Assembly: GCA_001790815.1 (NCBI GenBank)
Contig: MGDU01000011.1
Coordinates: 1-43,230, forward strand
DNA from: Candidatus Uhrbacteria bacterium RIFCSPHIGHO2_02_FULL_46_47
GTDB taxonomy: Bacteria > Patescibacteriota > Patescibacteriia > GWA2-47-26
Reading direction: 5' to 3'
DNA length: 43,230 nt
Both the position numbers and the translations under genes were made by a program. The notes below the pieces were generated by a model. The model did not search any database. It was not told where the DNA came from and worked only from the letters and a program-made list of their open reading frames with translations. Positions within the stretch are counted from its first letter, which is position 1; every line of letters starts with the position of its first letter. Below are positions 1-7,447 of the stretch, one piece after another.

Positions 1-68
1 TTTTCATAAATAAAAAATCCTCCAATGAAAAAACTCAAAACTAGCGGAATGATTAAATTTTTTTTCAT
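1..68 (-). CDS. partial membrane or secreted protein (N-terminus only)
   Basis: An ATG at 68 opens a frame that runs off the left edge of the window. The 22 visible residues (MKKNLIIPLVLSFFIGGFFI...) are a short basic start followed by a hydrophobic stretch, so this is a signal peptide or single membrane anchor. The start lies 5 bases after the stop of the HTH remnant, which suggests the two were once co-transcribed. The function cannot be told from this fragment. Confidence 0.5.
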   Translation of the reverse strand, partial: MKKNLIIPLVLSFFIGGFFIYE

Positions 69-73
69 AGTAT

Positions 74-180
74 TTATTTAAACAATTCTGCCGTCGACAC
101 ACCGAGGGCTTTGGCTATTTTTTCTAATGTGTCCACAGTAGGATTGCGGCGGCGGAACCCCAGAAGCAATCCCGCGTCCG
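74..180 (-). pseudogene. remnant of a Cro/CI-type HTH regulator (C-terminal helices)
   Basis: Reading the minus strand to the TAA at 74-76 gives RRNPTVDTLEKIAKALGVST followed by AELFK. This is the classic last part of an HTH_3 (XRE) DNA-binding domain. Upstream of RRNPT the expected recognition helix is missing, and an in-frame TAG appears in a GC palindrome (tcccgcgtccgcggga). I read this as a truncated gene whose 5' part was replaced by a palindromic repeat. The 75-aa ORF in the supplied track at this place is a shadow in another frame. Confidence 0.5.
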
Positions 181-220
181 CGGGACGCTACCGTTATCTT
201 CATTAAAATCAGCTTATAAG

Positions 221-293
221 CTCCGGGGGAGGGATTCGAACCCTCGACCAAAGGATTAACAGTCCTCTGCGCTACCGCTGCGCTACCCCGGAG
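221..293 (-). tRNA. tRNA-Asn (anticodon GTT)
   Basis: The minus strand reads ctccggggtagcgcagcggt and on to a matching acceptor strand, 73 nt in all. The D-arm, the anticodon loop ctGTTaatc and the T-arm ggttcgaatcc are all visible, and the 7-bp acceptor stem ctccggg/cccggag is complete. No CCA is encoded. It lies between the HTH remnant and rpoD. Confidence 0.95.
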
Positions 294-339
294 TTTATAC
301 GCCAATTCTAATAATGCTTTTTAAGACATCATAACTTTA

Positions 340-1515
340 CTAGTAATCCCTCAATTTTTCAATAGCCGTGTGCGCGCGGATCTTGTCCAGCGCTTTTGCC
401 TCAATTTGACGAATGCGCTCGCGAGTTACATCAAACTCCCGCCCAACCTCTTCAAGCGTATGTGTTACGCCATCCATAAGCCCAAATCGCATTTCAAGAA
501 TCTTCTGTTCACGAGCGCTTAAATCCTTAATCGCATCGCGAACATACTCGCGCAATAATTGCTGTGCCGCGGCGCGATCCGGCGCCACTGTTCGAATATC
601 CTCAATGAAGTCCAGAAGCGTAGAATCTTCTTCATCATCTCCAACCGAAGTTTCCAGTGAAACTGTATCTTGTGAAATTTTAATAATGTAATTTATTTTT
701 TCCAATGTCTCGCCCATTTCCGCCGCAATTTCTTCAGGAAGCGGTTCGCGTCCCAAATCCTGAATCAGCTGGCGTTCCACGGTTTGAAAACGATTAATGG
801 TTTCCACCATGTGCACCGGAATGCGAATTGTGCGCGACTGATCCGCAAGCGCGCGGGTAATTGCTTGTCTAATCCACCAAGTCGCGTATGTGGAAAACTT
901 ATACCCTTTGCGAAACTCAAATTTCTTAACGGCGCGGAAAAGTCCTACATTGCCTTCTTGAATTAAATCCAAAAGCGACAAACTCTTTCCCACAAATTTC
1001 TTCGCAATCGAAACTACAAGGCGAAGGTTTGCCTCAATAAGCCGTTGTTCCGCCTCTTTATCATCCCGTTCCTTGCGTTTTGCAAGTGAGAGTTCCTCCT
1101 CCGGAGTAAGCAAAGAAATTTTTCCAATCTCGCGCAAATACATCTGTACAGAATCAGCGGAAAATTCTCCAGTCTCAGGCACTGTAATCTTCCTTGCGGG
1201 AGCCGCGCGCACTTTTTCAAGTGTCTTTTCATGCGCTGGACGCGCGCCAAGGAGCGTTTCACGCGTTTCCGCGATCACAATTCCCTGCCGATCAAGTAAA
1301 TCTAAAAATTGCTCATACTCATCCGGGTAATCCTCAAGGTCCGTAAAGGTATAGAGAATCTCATTTTCAGTAATAAACCCTCGCATGCGCCCTTTCTTGA
1401 AGAGCGCCTCCAGCGCCTCCGGAGGGGGCGGAATTGATTTTACCTTTTTAAAAGAACGCTTCCTGGCTATTTTCTTCGCGGACTTTTTTACTTTTGTTTT
1501 CTTTTTTTCAGACAT
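340..1515 (-). CDS. rpoD: RNA polymerase primary sigma factor (sigma-70)
   Basis: Primary sigma factor that directs RNA polymerase to -35/-10 promoters. The 391-aa protein has a lysine-rich N-terminus, then region 1.2 ([10 protein letters not shown], about residue 122), region 2 with the core-binding and -10 helices ([29 protein letters not shown]), region 3, and region 4.2 with the -35 HTH ([14 protein letters not shown]) near the C-terminus. Region 1.1 is short, and there is no long non-conserved insert of the E. coli type. It lies 17 bases downstream of dnaG on the same strand, the classical dnaG-rpoD pairing. Confidence 0.96.
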   Translation of the reverse strand: MSEKKKTKVKKSAKKIARKRSFKKVKSIPPPPEALEALFKKGRMRGFITENEILYTFTDLEDYPDEYEQFLDLLDRQGIVIAETRETLLGARPAHEKTLEKVRAAPARKITVPETGEFSADSVQMYLREIGKISLLTPEEELSLAKRKERDDKEAEQRLIEANLRLVVSIAKKFVGKSLSLLDLIQEGNVGLFRAVKKFEFRKGYKFSTYATWWIRQAITRALADQSRTIRIPVHMVETINRFQTVERQLIQDLGREPLPEEIAAEMGETLEKINYIIKISQDTVSLETSVGDDEEDSTLLDFIEDIRTVAPDRAAAQQLLREYVRDAIKDLSAREQKILEMRFGLMDGVTHTLEEVGREFDVTRERIRQIEAKALDKIRAHTAIEKLRDY

Positions 1516-1532
1516 TGATGAAATTAAAAAAT

Positions 1533-3386
1533 TTAATCTAACAAGGCAAACTCACGCGTAAGCTCTTGCACGCGCGCTTGATCCCCTTCTTTTTCAGCGC
1601 GGCGCATTGCTTGGGCAAGCTCTAAACGACGCGTTTTTGAATATTCGCGCCGCAACTCTTGTATGAGAAATTGCGCTTCACGCTTATATTGAGCATTATC
1701 CCAGCCCTCAAACTCTTTGTCTCCAAAAAGCTCAAGAACATCGGCTGTGGATAAAATTTCGGTGGCTCCGACCTGAGTCGGAGACCAAGTGTGCCAAAAT
1801 TGGCCAAAATTAGCGTCCGCCGTGGCGGACCCCATTGAATTATATGCAGTATAACACGCAACCAATTGCGTGTAAAGAGTCTGATTTAGTACCGGACTGA
1901 GCATTTCCGGAAGAATCGTAGAAATTATCTCTTCCGCGTATGATGGGGCAGTAAAAAATAACGCGAGAAGACGTTCCGCAATAAGTTCGGTACGGGAACG
2001 CGCACCCTCACCCTGCCCTCTCCCTAAGGGAGAGGATGGCTGGAGGCCAGGTGAGGGAATTCTGGTGGGGTTATGAATTTTTCTCATTTGTTCCCTTATC
2101 AATTTCTCTTCCACGCTTAAAATCTCAGCAATCCGCTTTATCCAGAAATCTTGTTCAATTGCATCTGGGAGTTTTATAAGCTCCGTGAGCAGAGTATGGA
2201 CAAACTGTGACCGTCCTTGCGCGGTAGCCACATTAAATTTCTTTTGCGCCTGCTGAAGGTGATATTCCATGATTTCCTGCGCGCCGCGTACGGCGCCTTC
2301 CCAGGCCTTAATATTTTTTCGCACACACTCATCCGCGTCTTTTCCACATCCCTCCGGAATCGTAATTACTTTAATGCGTATGCCTTCTAAAAGAGCTACA
2401 TCAATTCCGCGCTTAGCCGCATGCTCCCCGGCCGCATCAGCATCAAATGATATCATGAGATTATTCGTGTAGCGTTTAAGCAAGCGCGCTTGATCAAGCG
2501 TAAGTGCGGTACCGGATGCTGCAATGACGTTAACCATACCGAATTGATGGCAGGCAATAACATCCATATTCCCCTCAACGATCACTGCGTAATCCCGCGC
2601 GCGAATTTCTTGCCGCGCAAGATCAAGACCATATAGCACACGCCCTTTATTATAAATCATCGTCTCCGGCGTATTCACATATTTCCCTCCCGCCCATTGC
2701 GATGGGCGAGGCTCGCCTCCTTCGGAGGCGGCCGCGCGTGTCTCATCAAGCAAGCGGCTTGTAAATCCAACGGAATTGCCATGTACATCGCGAATTGGAA
2801 ACATGATACGATGACGAAAACGATCATAAAATCCTTGATTGCGTTCACTGCGAATCAAAAGTCCGGCGGCAAAAACATCTTCTGCCTTAAATTTGTCGCG
2901 AAGCGCTGTGGCAAGCGTGTCCCATGAATCTGGCGCATAACCAAGACCAAATTGTTTAATGATCACATCTGATAATCCTCGTTTTGCCAAATATTCTTGC
3001 GCCACTTGGCCGCGCGGCGAATTGAACTGCGTCGCGTAAAATTCGGCCGCGGTTTTTACAATTTCCAAAAGTGTATTGCGCTGACTTTGCGCGCGCGCGT
3101 CATATTTTGGAAGCGTAACACCAGCTTTGTCCGCGAGAATTTTTAGCGCCTCTGGAAAATCCAACCCCTCTATTTTCATGATAAATTTAAAAATATCGCC
3201 GCCCTCATTACAACCAAAACAATGCCAAATCTGCTTTGGCTTGGAAACCATAAATGACGGCGTTTTTTCCTGATGAAATGGGCAGTTTGCCTTAAAATTG
3301 GCACCGGCGCGCTTTAATTGCACATAGGTGCCAACAAAATCCACTAGATCCAGTCTTGCTTTTATTTCATCAACAGGAGATAACAT
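1533..3386 (-). CDS. dnaG: DNA primase
   Basis: Makes RNA primers at the replication fork. The 617-aa protein has the CHC2 zinc finger near residues 39-64 ([11 protein letters not shown] ... CFGCNEGGD), the primase core, and a TOPRIM domain ([16 protein letters not shown], then [15 protein letters not shown]). A helicase-binding-like C-terminus follows. Three repeat-derived peptides interrupt it in frame: [19 protein letters not shown] before the conserved KYVNTPET motif, [18 protein letters not shown] in the linker after the core, and SATADAN...WSPTQVGAT in the C-terminal domain. It is read with rpoD downstream. Confidence 0.96.
   Translation of the reverse strand: MLSPVDEIKARLDLVDFVGTYVQLKRAGANFKANCPFHQEKTPSFMVSKPKQIWHCFGCNEGGDIFKFIMKIEGLDFPEALKILADKAGVTLPKYDARAQSQRNTLLEIVKTAAEFYATQFNSPRGQVAQEYLAKRGLSDVIIKQFGLGYAPDSWDTLATALRDKFKAEDVFAAGLLIRSERNQGFYDRFRHRIMFPIRDVHGNSVGFTSRLLDETRAAASEGGEPRPSQWAGGKYVNTPETMIYNKGRVLYGLDLARQEIRARDYAVIVEGNMDVIACHQFGMVNVIAASGTALTLDQARLLKRYTNNLMISFDADAAGEHAAKRGIDVALLEGIRIKVITIPEGCGKDADECVRKNIKAWEGAVRGAQEIMEYHLQQAQKKFNVATAQGRSQFVHTLLTELIKLPDAIEQDFWIKRIAEILSVEEKLIREQMRKIHNPTRIPSPGLQPSSPLGRGQGEGARSRTELIAERLLALFFTAPSYAEEIISTILPEMLSPVLNQTLYTQLVACYTAYNSMGSATADANFGQFWHTWSPTQVGATEILSTADVLELFGDKEFEGWDNAQYKREAQFLIQELRREYSKTRRLELAQAMRRAEKEGDQARVQELTREFALLD
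1762..1834. repeat. palindromic repeat inside dnaG (tccgacctgagtcgga type)
   Basis: Two small palindromes, ctccgacctgagtcggag and gtccgccgtggcggac, lie side by side in the dnaG C-terminal region and leave the frame open. The tccgac/gtcgga arms resemble the inner element seen in atpG and at the glycosyltransferase end. Confidence 0.6.
2005..2057. repeat. GC-rich family A repeat in frame in dnaG
   Basis: A cctcaccctgccctctccct...agggagagg...gtgaggg palindrome. Translated on the dnaG strand it gives a [18 protein letters not shown] peptide in the linker between the core and the C-terminal domain. The same peptide type recurs in nine other places in the window. Confidence 0.85.
2698..2737. repeat. 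GC-rich hairpin in frame in dnaG
   Basis: The hairpin gcctccttcggaggc, next to gggcgaggctcgcc, encodes the extra residues just before the conserved KYVNTPET motif of DnaG. Homologues normally pass directly into that motif. Confidence 0.6.
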
Positions 3387-3408
3387 ATTCTGCTCGCATC
3401 ATAGCCCA

Positions 3409-3439
3409 TTGACATAAGCTTGTAAATATGGTAGTTTTA
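3409..3439 (+). promoter_or_regulatory. possible promoter of the NYN gene
   Basis: A perfect -35 (TTGACA at 3409-3414) is followed after 17 bases by the weak -10 tagttt. A strong Shine-Dalgarno aaaggagac sits at 3451-3459, just ahead of the chosen start. Confidence 0.4.
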
Positions 3440-3463
3440 GTGTTGCCAAGAAAGGAGACGACA

Positions 3464-3991
3464 ATGCCGAAAATCAGCGCGATTGTCGCCGTCGACGGCG
3501 ACAATCTCTCCTACGCTCTTGCGGAACTTCCCAATCGCTTTGATCCCCAGCGCATCACCGCGATTCTCTGCGAGATCAGCGGTGTGGCTCAAAAAGATGC
3601 AGCCCTCTGCTACTTCAGCACCGCTGGTATCGACCGCTCAACGCGATCAATGCGAGGACACGGTTGGATAAATTCCATGCGCGTGAACGGCTGGACGGTT
3701 ATCACCGTACCACCGAGCATTCGCCAAGTAAAAGGTGGGGAGTACCGAAGAAGCGGGATGCCGGATTCTCACATCCAAAGGCATATCAATCACCTCCTTG
3801 CCGCTCCAACAAGTACCGGGGTCAAGACCATCGTACTCTACACCGGAGATCGCGCATTTCAGGATCTCCTCAGCCGCGCAAAACAGCGCGGAATTTACAC
3901 GGTTGTTGTATCAACTCGTCATGCGCTTTCCCGCACACTTCGCGAGGTTGCGAATCGTGTAGTACTTCTCGATACATATGCACCACAATGA
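3464..3991 (+). CDS. NYN (LabA/DUF88-like) domain protein
   Basis: The start was moved from 3428 to the ATG at 3464, which follows an aaaggagac ribosome site; this gives 175 aa. The protein opens with a beta strand ending in VAVDGDNLS, the first acidic motif of NYN domains. Near the C-terminus it has IVLYTGDRAFQDLLSRAKQRG, the usual second acidic motif with helix. NYN proteins belong to the PIN-like nuclease superfamily and act on RNA; the exact substrate here is unknown. It is a single plus-strand gene between dnaG and an ArsR-like gene on the minus strand and looks more GC-rich than its neighbours, so it could be an acquired gene. Confidence 0.75.
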   Translation: MPKISAIVAVDGDNLSYALAELPNRFDPQRITAILCEISGVAQKDAALCYFSTAGIDRSTRSMRGHGWINSMRVNGWTVITVPPSIRQVKGGEYRRSGMPDSHIQRHINHLLAAPTSTGVKTIVLYTGDRAFQDLLSRAKQRGIYTVVVSTRHALSRTLREVANRVVLLDTYAPQ

Positions 3992-4010
3992 CCCCCCAGC
4001 CGCTCCTAGA

Positions 4011-4053
4011 CGACCCCCGGCCACGCGCGCCTGCGGGGTCGCTTATATTTTAG
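4011..4053 (+). terminator. probable terminator after the NYN gene
   Basis: The stem cgacccc/ggggtcg encloses a GC-rich loop and is followed by the T-rich run cttatatttta, 20 bases after the NYN stop codon. Confidence 0.55.
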
Positions 4054-4110
4054 AAGCGCAGCGCCGCAATAACTATGCTTTAATCTCAACAAAAGGTGGC
4101 ACTAAATCAT

Positions 4111-4140
4111 CATACTTACAAACTCCAGTTTGTTAGTATG
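4111..4140. repeat. 30-bp palindrome, copy 1 (downstream of the ArsR-like gene)
   Basis: catacttacaaactccagtt and on to tgttagtatg: two arms around a CC centre with one imperfect pair. It has the same architecture as the copies at 4465 and 5023. It lies just after the stop of the HTH gene. Confidence 0.75.
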
Positions 4141-4156
4141 AATTTATATGATGGAA

Positions 4157-4444
4157 TTATGTTGTTTGGAATAACTGCAGGAAACGGACAAATATTTTTC
4201 CGTATGGTGAAAGCGAGTGTTCTACAAATTTGCCGCGATATTTTTTGTTTACCAATCCGGCATGATGCAAGCGGCGCGTATGCTCTCCGATTGTTTTCGC
4301 ATTTGCGCCCAGAGTATCAATAATATCCTCAAGGGTCAGTTTATCACGTGACGCAATAAGCAAAAGAATTTCAATTCGATAATGATTCGCCATACCCTTC
4401 AGATGCCGCTCCATCTGTTTTGATGTTTTTATCTGCTTTCCCAT
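4157..4444 (-). CDS. ArsR-like winged-helix transcriptional regulator
   Basis: A 95-aa protein with the ArsR-type layout: helix MERHLKGMANHYRIEILLLI, then LTLEDIIDTLGANAKTIGEH as the recognition helix region, then a wing (LVNKKYRGKFVEHSLSPYG). No metal-binding cysteines are seen, so it is probably not a metal sensor of the classical kind. A TATACT -10 lies 7 bases before the ATG, implying a leaderless mRNA, and a 30-bp palindrome sits where the -35 should be. This suggests autoregulation. The next gene upstream, a putative nuclease, carries the same palindrome. Confidence 0.8.
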   Translation of the reverse strand: MGKQIKTSKQMERHLKGMANHYRIEILLLIASRDKLTLEDIIDTLGANAKTIGEHTRRLHHAGLVNKKYRGKFVEHSLSPYGKIFVRFLQLFQTT

Positions 4445-4451
4445 ATATCAC

Positions 4452-4494
4452 AGTATAGCACACTCATACCTACAAACTCCAGTTTGTAGGTATG
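4452..4494 (-). promoter_or_regulatory. promoter with palindromic operator of the ArsR-like gene
   Basis: The -10 TATACT is at 4457-4452 on the minus strand. Directly upstream, at 4465-4494, lies a palindrome with perfect 14-bp arms around CC (catacctacaaact cc agtttgtaggtatg). It occupies the -35 region, a typical repressor position. Confidence 0.6.
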
Positions 4495-4536
4495 AATTTT
4501 AATATAGTACCAGGGAGGTATTCTTCTTTTTCTGCA

Positions 4537-5007
4537 TCATTTGTATACACGCGCTGGGTATACTTTCTTTACTTTTCGATCATCAAGTATGGCCCCCGAA
4601 AATATTAGAATATGCGCGTTTGAGTATTTTTTATACTTTGCATACTTTTTCACGACTGCGTGTGGCACCTTCCAAACTTCCTTCAATGTAAAATCCTCTG
4701 CGAATAAAACAATAATCAAAAAATCGAATTGCTTCTTCTGGAGATCTCTAATCATCCCCATTTGAGATGTTGAGTTTTCAGGAGTATGTCTCCTTGATTT
4801 AACTTCGTATCTTTTTCCATCTTTCCCAATCGCATCGTAGCCCCTTGCATTCATTGGGGCTCGCTTGAGCTCTAAAACTTCACATGCGACATATTCACCC
4901 AAATCTGCCACCGGATTATTACTGGAACGAATAATCCCCTGGATACGGAGCTGTCGCATTATTGTAGAATATTGTCGCAACAACATTTCTGTTTTCTTTG
5001 AAATCAT
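4537..5007 (-). CDS. putative PD-(D/E)XK nuclease-like protein (DUF6998-like)
   Basis: A 156-aa protein. The segment SSNNPVADLGEYVACEVLEL and then GYDAIGKDGKRYEVKSRR fit the restriction-endonuclease-like fold: an acidic residue (GYDA) followed by the E-x-K motif (YEVKSR). The remainder alternates strands and helices (FDFLIIVLF, EVWKVPHAVV). The family name is from memory of similar proteins; the nuclease activity is inference. The gene has its own promoter with a leaderless start and carries the palindrome found at the neighbouring HTH gene, so the two are probably co-regulated. No methyltransferase partner is present. Confidence 0.65.
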   Translation of the reverse strand: MISKKTEMLLRQYSTIMRQLRIQGIIRSSNNPVADLGEYVACEVLELKRAPMNARGYDAIGKDGKRYEVKSRRHTPENSTSQMGMIRDLQKKQFDFLIIVLFAEDFTLKEVWKVPHAVVKKYAKYKKYSNAHILIFSGAILDDRKVKKVYPARVYK

Positions 5008-5014
5008 AGTTCTT

Positions 5015-5052
5015 ATTTATAACATACCAATATACTCCAGTTTATTGGTTTG
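5015..5052 (-). promoter_or_regulatory. promoter with palindromic operator of the nuclease-like gene
   Basis: A tataaat -10 (5021-5015, minus strand) lies 7 bases before the ATG. Immediately upstream, at 5023-5052, is cataccaatatactccagttt and on to ggtttg, the third copy of the 30-bp palindrome (two arm mismatches). The geometry is almost the same as at the HTH gene. Confidence 0.55.
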
Positions 5053-5089
5053 TCATAGTATTGGTATCGGACCCTTTTCGCGTCTATTT

Positions 5090-7447
5090 TTACAATCGCA
5101 GACGACGCAAGAGTTGGGCGTTGAAGGCAACGATTACAGTGGAAAGCGACATAAATATGGCACCCAGTGCTGGGGAAAGAATAATGCCCCAGGCGGCAAA
5201 CGCGCCGGCCGCGGCTGGAATAGCAAAGGCATTGTAGCCAGTTGCCCAAATTAAATTTTGCACCATTTTGCGATAAGTCGCGCGTGCCAATTTAATAATG
5301 CGCACAATATCGCGCGGATCATTTTTAATTAAAATAATCCCGGCAGATTCTATTGCCACATCCGTACCCGCGCCAATCGCAATTCCCACATCTGCCGCGG
5401 TTAGCGCTGGCGCGTCATTAATTCCGTCCCCTACCATGGCCACACGCATGCCGCGCTTTTGTAATTCTTGCACTTTTTCAACTTTTTGCGCTGGCAAAAC
5501 TTGCGCAAAATACTCATCTATTCCTATTTCCTTTGCAACCCACTGCGCCACTGGTTTTGCATCACCGGTTACCATTGCAACCTTTACTCCCATGTTATGG
5601 AGCGCCTTGACGGCCTCGCGCGATTCTTCGCGAATAATATCGGCAACTCCAAATGCGGCTAGAATTTTCCCCTCACCCTCCCCTCTCCCAGCCGCGGGCG
5701 AGGGATTGTGTCTTACTTCCTCTCCCCGTGTGGGAGAGGATTGAGGTGATGGGGCAATGATATACACGACAGTTTTGCCTTGTGCCGCCGCAGTTTGCGC
5801 AGATGAAGCGATATCACTTGGAATTTGCGCGCCCAGTTCCTGAATTAAACTTTCCCCTCCGATCATGATTTCTTGATTATCAACTTTTCCCATTACGCCG
5901 CGACCGGGCAAAGCTTTAACATCCGTCGCTTTTGGCATGGCTACGCCACGCGCCTGTGCCGCTTTTACAATTGCCTTGGCTACTGGATGCTCTGATCCGG
6001 ACTCCACTGCCGCCGCAAGCGCCAAAATATTAAGGGCTAAGCCCTCTGCGAGTTCAGGGCTTAGCCCTGTCGCTCCTTGCACCATTATATCCGTCACTCC
6101 ATATTCCCCTTTCGTAAGTGTTCCAGTTTTATCAAAAAGCACCATATCAATTTTGCGTGCAAGTTCAAGCGCTAATTTTTCACGCACCAGCACGCCACTG
6201 CGCGCAGAAAGCGTGGTTGAAATTGAGGAGACAAGCGGAACTGCCACTCCCAAAGCATGCGGGCACGCAATAACAAGCACGGCAACAACGCGTGTAAGCG
6301 CTACTGCAATCCCCGCGTCCAAATAAAGCCACGCAAACGCGGTAATCGCGCCAACTGTTACCGCAATCACAGTAAGCGCAAGCGCGGCTTTATCCGCAAG
6401 AACTTGCGTGCGTGAACGTGAGGCCTGAGCTTGCGCAACAAGACGCATAATTCCGGCCAGCGCGGTTTGTTCCCCTACTTTTGTCACGCGCACTTTAAGC
6501 ACGCCTTCGCCATTTACTGTTCCAGCAATCACCTGACTGCCCGGTTTTTTATCAACCGGTTTTGATTCGCCGGTAATCATGGATTCATTAACTGCCGAAA
6601 TTCCTTCAACAATTTCGCCATCAGCCGGCACTTTTGCTCCGGGACGAACCAGGACCAGATCCCCTATCCGCAACGTACTCACTGGCACTATTTCAATTCC
6701 CTCACCCTCCCCTCTCCCTAGGGGAGAGGGGAATTGGGCAGATGTCCCCTCTCCCGCACCGGGAGAGGGTGGCCGTAGGCCGGGTGAGGGTGTAATTCTT
6801 TCCGCTGTATCCGGCAATAATTTTGCAAGCTCGCGAAGCGCGCCGCTGGCGTGACCTACCGCGGCCATTTCAATCCAATGTCCCAAAAGCATGATAGTTA
6901 TAAGCGTAGCGATTTCCCAAAAAAGTGGCTCGCCAACCGGTACAAATACCGCTATTACGCTATATACATATGCAGTTGCAATTGCAAGCGCAATTAATGT
7001 CATCATGCCGGGCAGGCGATGTTTAAGTTCAGCCAGCGCGCCCTTGATAAACACCCAACCGCCATAAAAGAAAATAATACTGGCCAGCGCAAGCGTGACA
7101 TATTCATGACCGGGAAATTCCGGAAGGCTAAATCGGAATAGACGCTGTACGACCTCTGCATACGCAAGAACCGGTAAAGTTAATGCAAAACAAATCCAAA
7201 ATCGCGTTTTAAACATGTTCACACTATGCCCCGCATGCTTGTCAACGGATGCGAATTGCGAATTTGACCCGAATTTGCGAAACTGCGAATTCGAAATTCG
7301 TAAATTCGCTTGCGATTCGTTATTCGCACCCCGTGGAATATGATGCGAACAATAATAATGCAGAGCGCCAGCCGCGTCTTTTTCCGCGTATTCCGCGAGC
7401 ATTCCGCAAAACTCACACTTTGTTCCTTTGGGTATATTTAATTTCAT
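5090..7447 (-). CDS. copB: P1B-type copper-translocating ATPase (CPH type)
   Basis: Integral membrane pump for copper or silver export. The 785-aa protein starts with a short Cys/His domain (CEFCGML ... YYCSHH), then six to eight membrane segments, the actuator motif TGES, the ion-path motif CPH (IACPHALGVAVPL), the phosphorylation motif DKTGTLTKG, and the hinge GDGINDAPAL. CPH instead of CPC points to the CopB-like subgroup. Repeat-derived peptides interrupt it at four places: the N-terminal linker (NSQFRKFGSNSQF), the actuator loop (PSPGLRPPSPGAGEG...), VQGATGLSPELAEGLAL, and [12 protein letters not shown]...GRGEGEG in the nucleotide-binding domain. The start overlaps the glpK stop by 4 bases. 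Confidence 0.93.
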   Translation of the reverse strand: MKLNIPKGTKCEFCGMLAEYAEKDAAGALHYYCSHHIPRGANNESQANLRISNSQFRKFGSNSQFASVDKHAGHSVNMFKTRFWICFALTLPVLAYAEVVQRLFRFSLPEFPGHEYVTLALASIIFFYGGWVFIKGALAELKHRLPGMMTLIALAIATAYVYSVIAVFVPVGEPLFWEIATLITIMLLGHWIEMAAVGHASGALRELAKLLPDTAERITPSPGLRPPSPGAGEGTSAQFPSPLGRGEGEGIEIVPVSTLRIGDLVLVRPGAKVPADGEIVEGISAVNESMITGESKPVDKKPGSQVIAGTVNGEGVLKVRVTKVGEQTALAGIMRLVAQAQASRSRTQVLADKAALALTVIAVTVGAITAFAWLYLDAGIAVALTRVVAVLVIACPHALGVAVPLVSSISTTLSARSGVLVREKLALELARKIDMVLFDKTGTLTKGEYGVTDIMVQGATGLSPELAEGLALNILALAAAVESGSEHPVAKAIVKAAQARGVAMPKATDVKALPGRGVMGKVDNQEIMIGGESLIQELGAQIPSDIASSAQTAAAQGKTVVYIIAPSPQSSPTRGEEVRHNPSPAAGRGEGEGKILAAFGVADIIREESREAVKALHNMGVKVAMVTGDAKPVAQWVAKEIGIDEYFAQVLPAQKVEKVQELQKRGMRVAMVGDGINDAPALTAADVGIAIGAGTDVAIESAGIILIKNDPRDIVRIIKLARATYRKMVQNLIWATGYNAFAIPAAAGAFAAWGIILSPALGAIFMSLSTVIVAFNAQLLRRLRL
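5669..5754. repeat. family A double repeat in frame in copB
   Basis: ccctcaccctcccctctccc...gggagaggattgaggtgatgggg. It encodes [20 protein letters not shown] and GRGEGEG between two strands of the ATPase nucleotide-binding domain. It is almost identical to the copy in atpD at 24679-24762, indicating recent spread. Confidence 0.85.
6032..6070. repeat. agggctaagccct palindrome in frame in copB
   Basis: The arms agggctaagccct and agggcttagccct are separated by a short spacer and read as GLSPELAEGLAL in the ATPase. The same family occurs outside genes at 18867-18897. Confidence 0.75.
6699..6791. repeat. family A double repeat in frame in copB actuator domain
   Basis: Two back-to-back ccctctccc/gggagaggg palindromes translate to PSPGLRPPSPGAGEG and FPSPLGRGEGEG. 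They sit ahead of the strand leading into the conserved GDLVLVRPG motif. Confidence 0.85.
7249..7327. repeat. gcgaat-type repeat in frame in copB N-terminus
   Basis: The repeated words gcgaatt/aattcgc encode the Asn/Ser-rich linker between the Cys/His domain and the first membrane segment. The same word family fills the spacers at 27820, 29888 and 40111. Confidence 0.6.

Noticed and set aside
413-691. 92-aa plus-strand ORF inside rpoD, and many similar plus-strand ORFs across the window
   Set aside because: They are shadows of real genes on the other strand; no ribosome sites or family motifs are seen.
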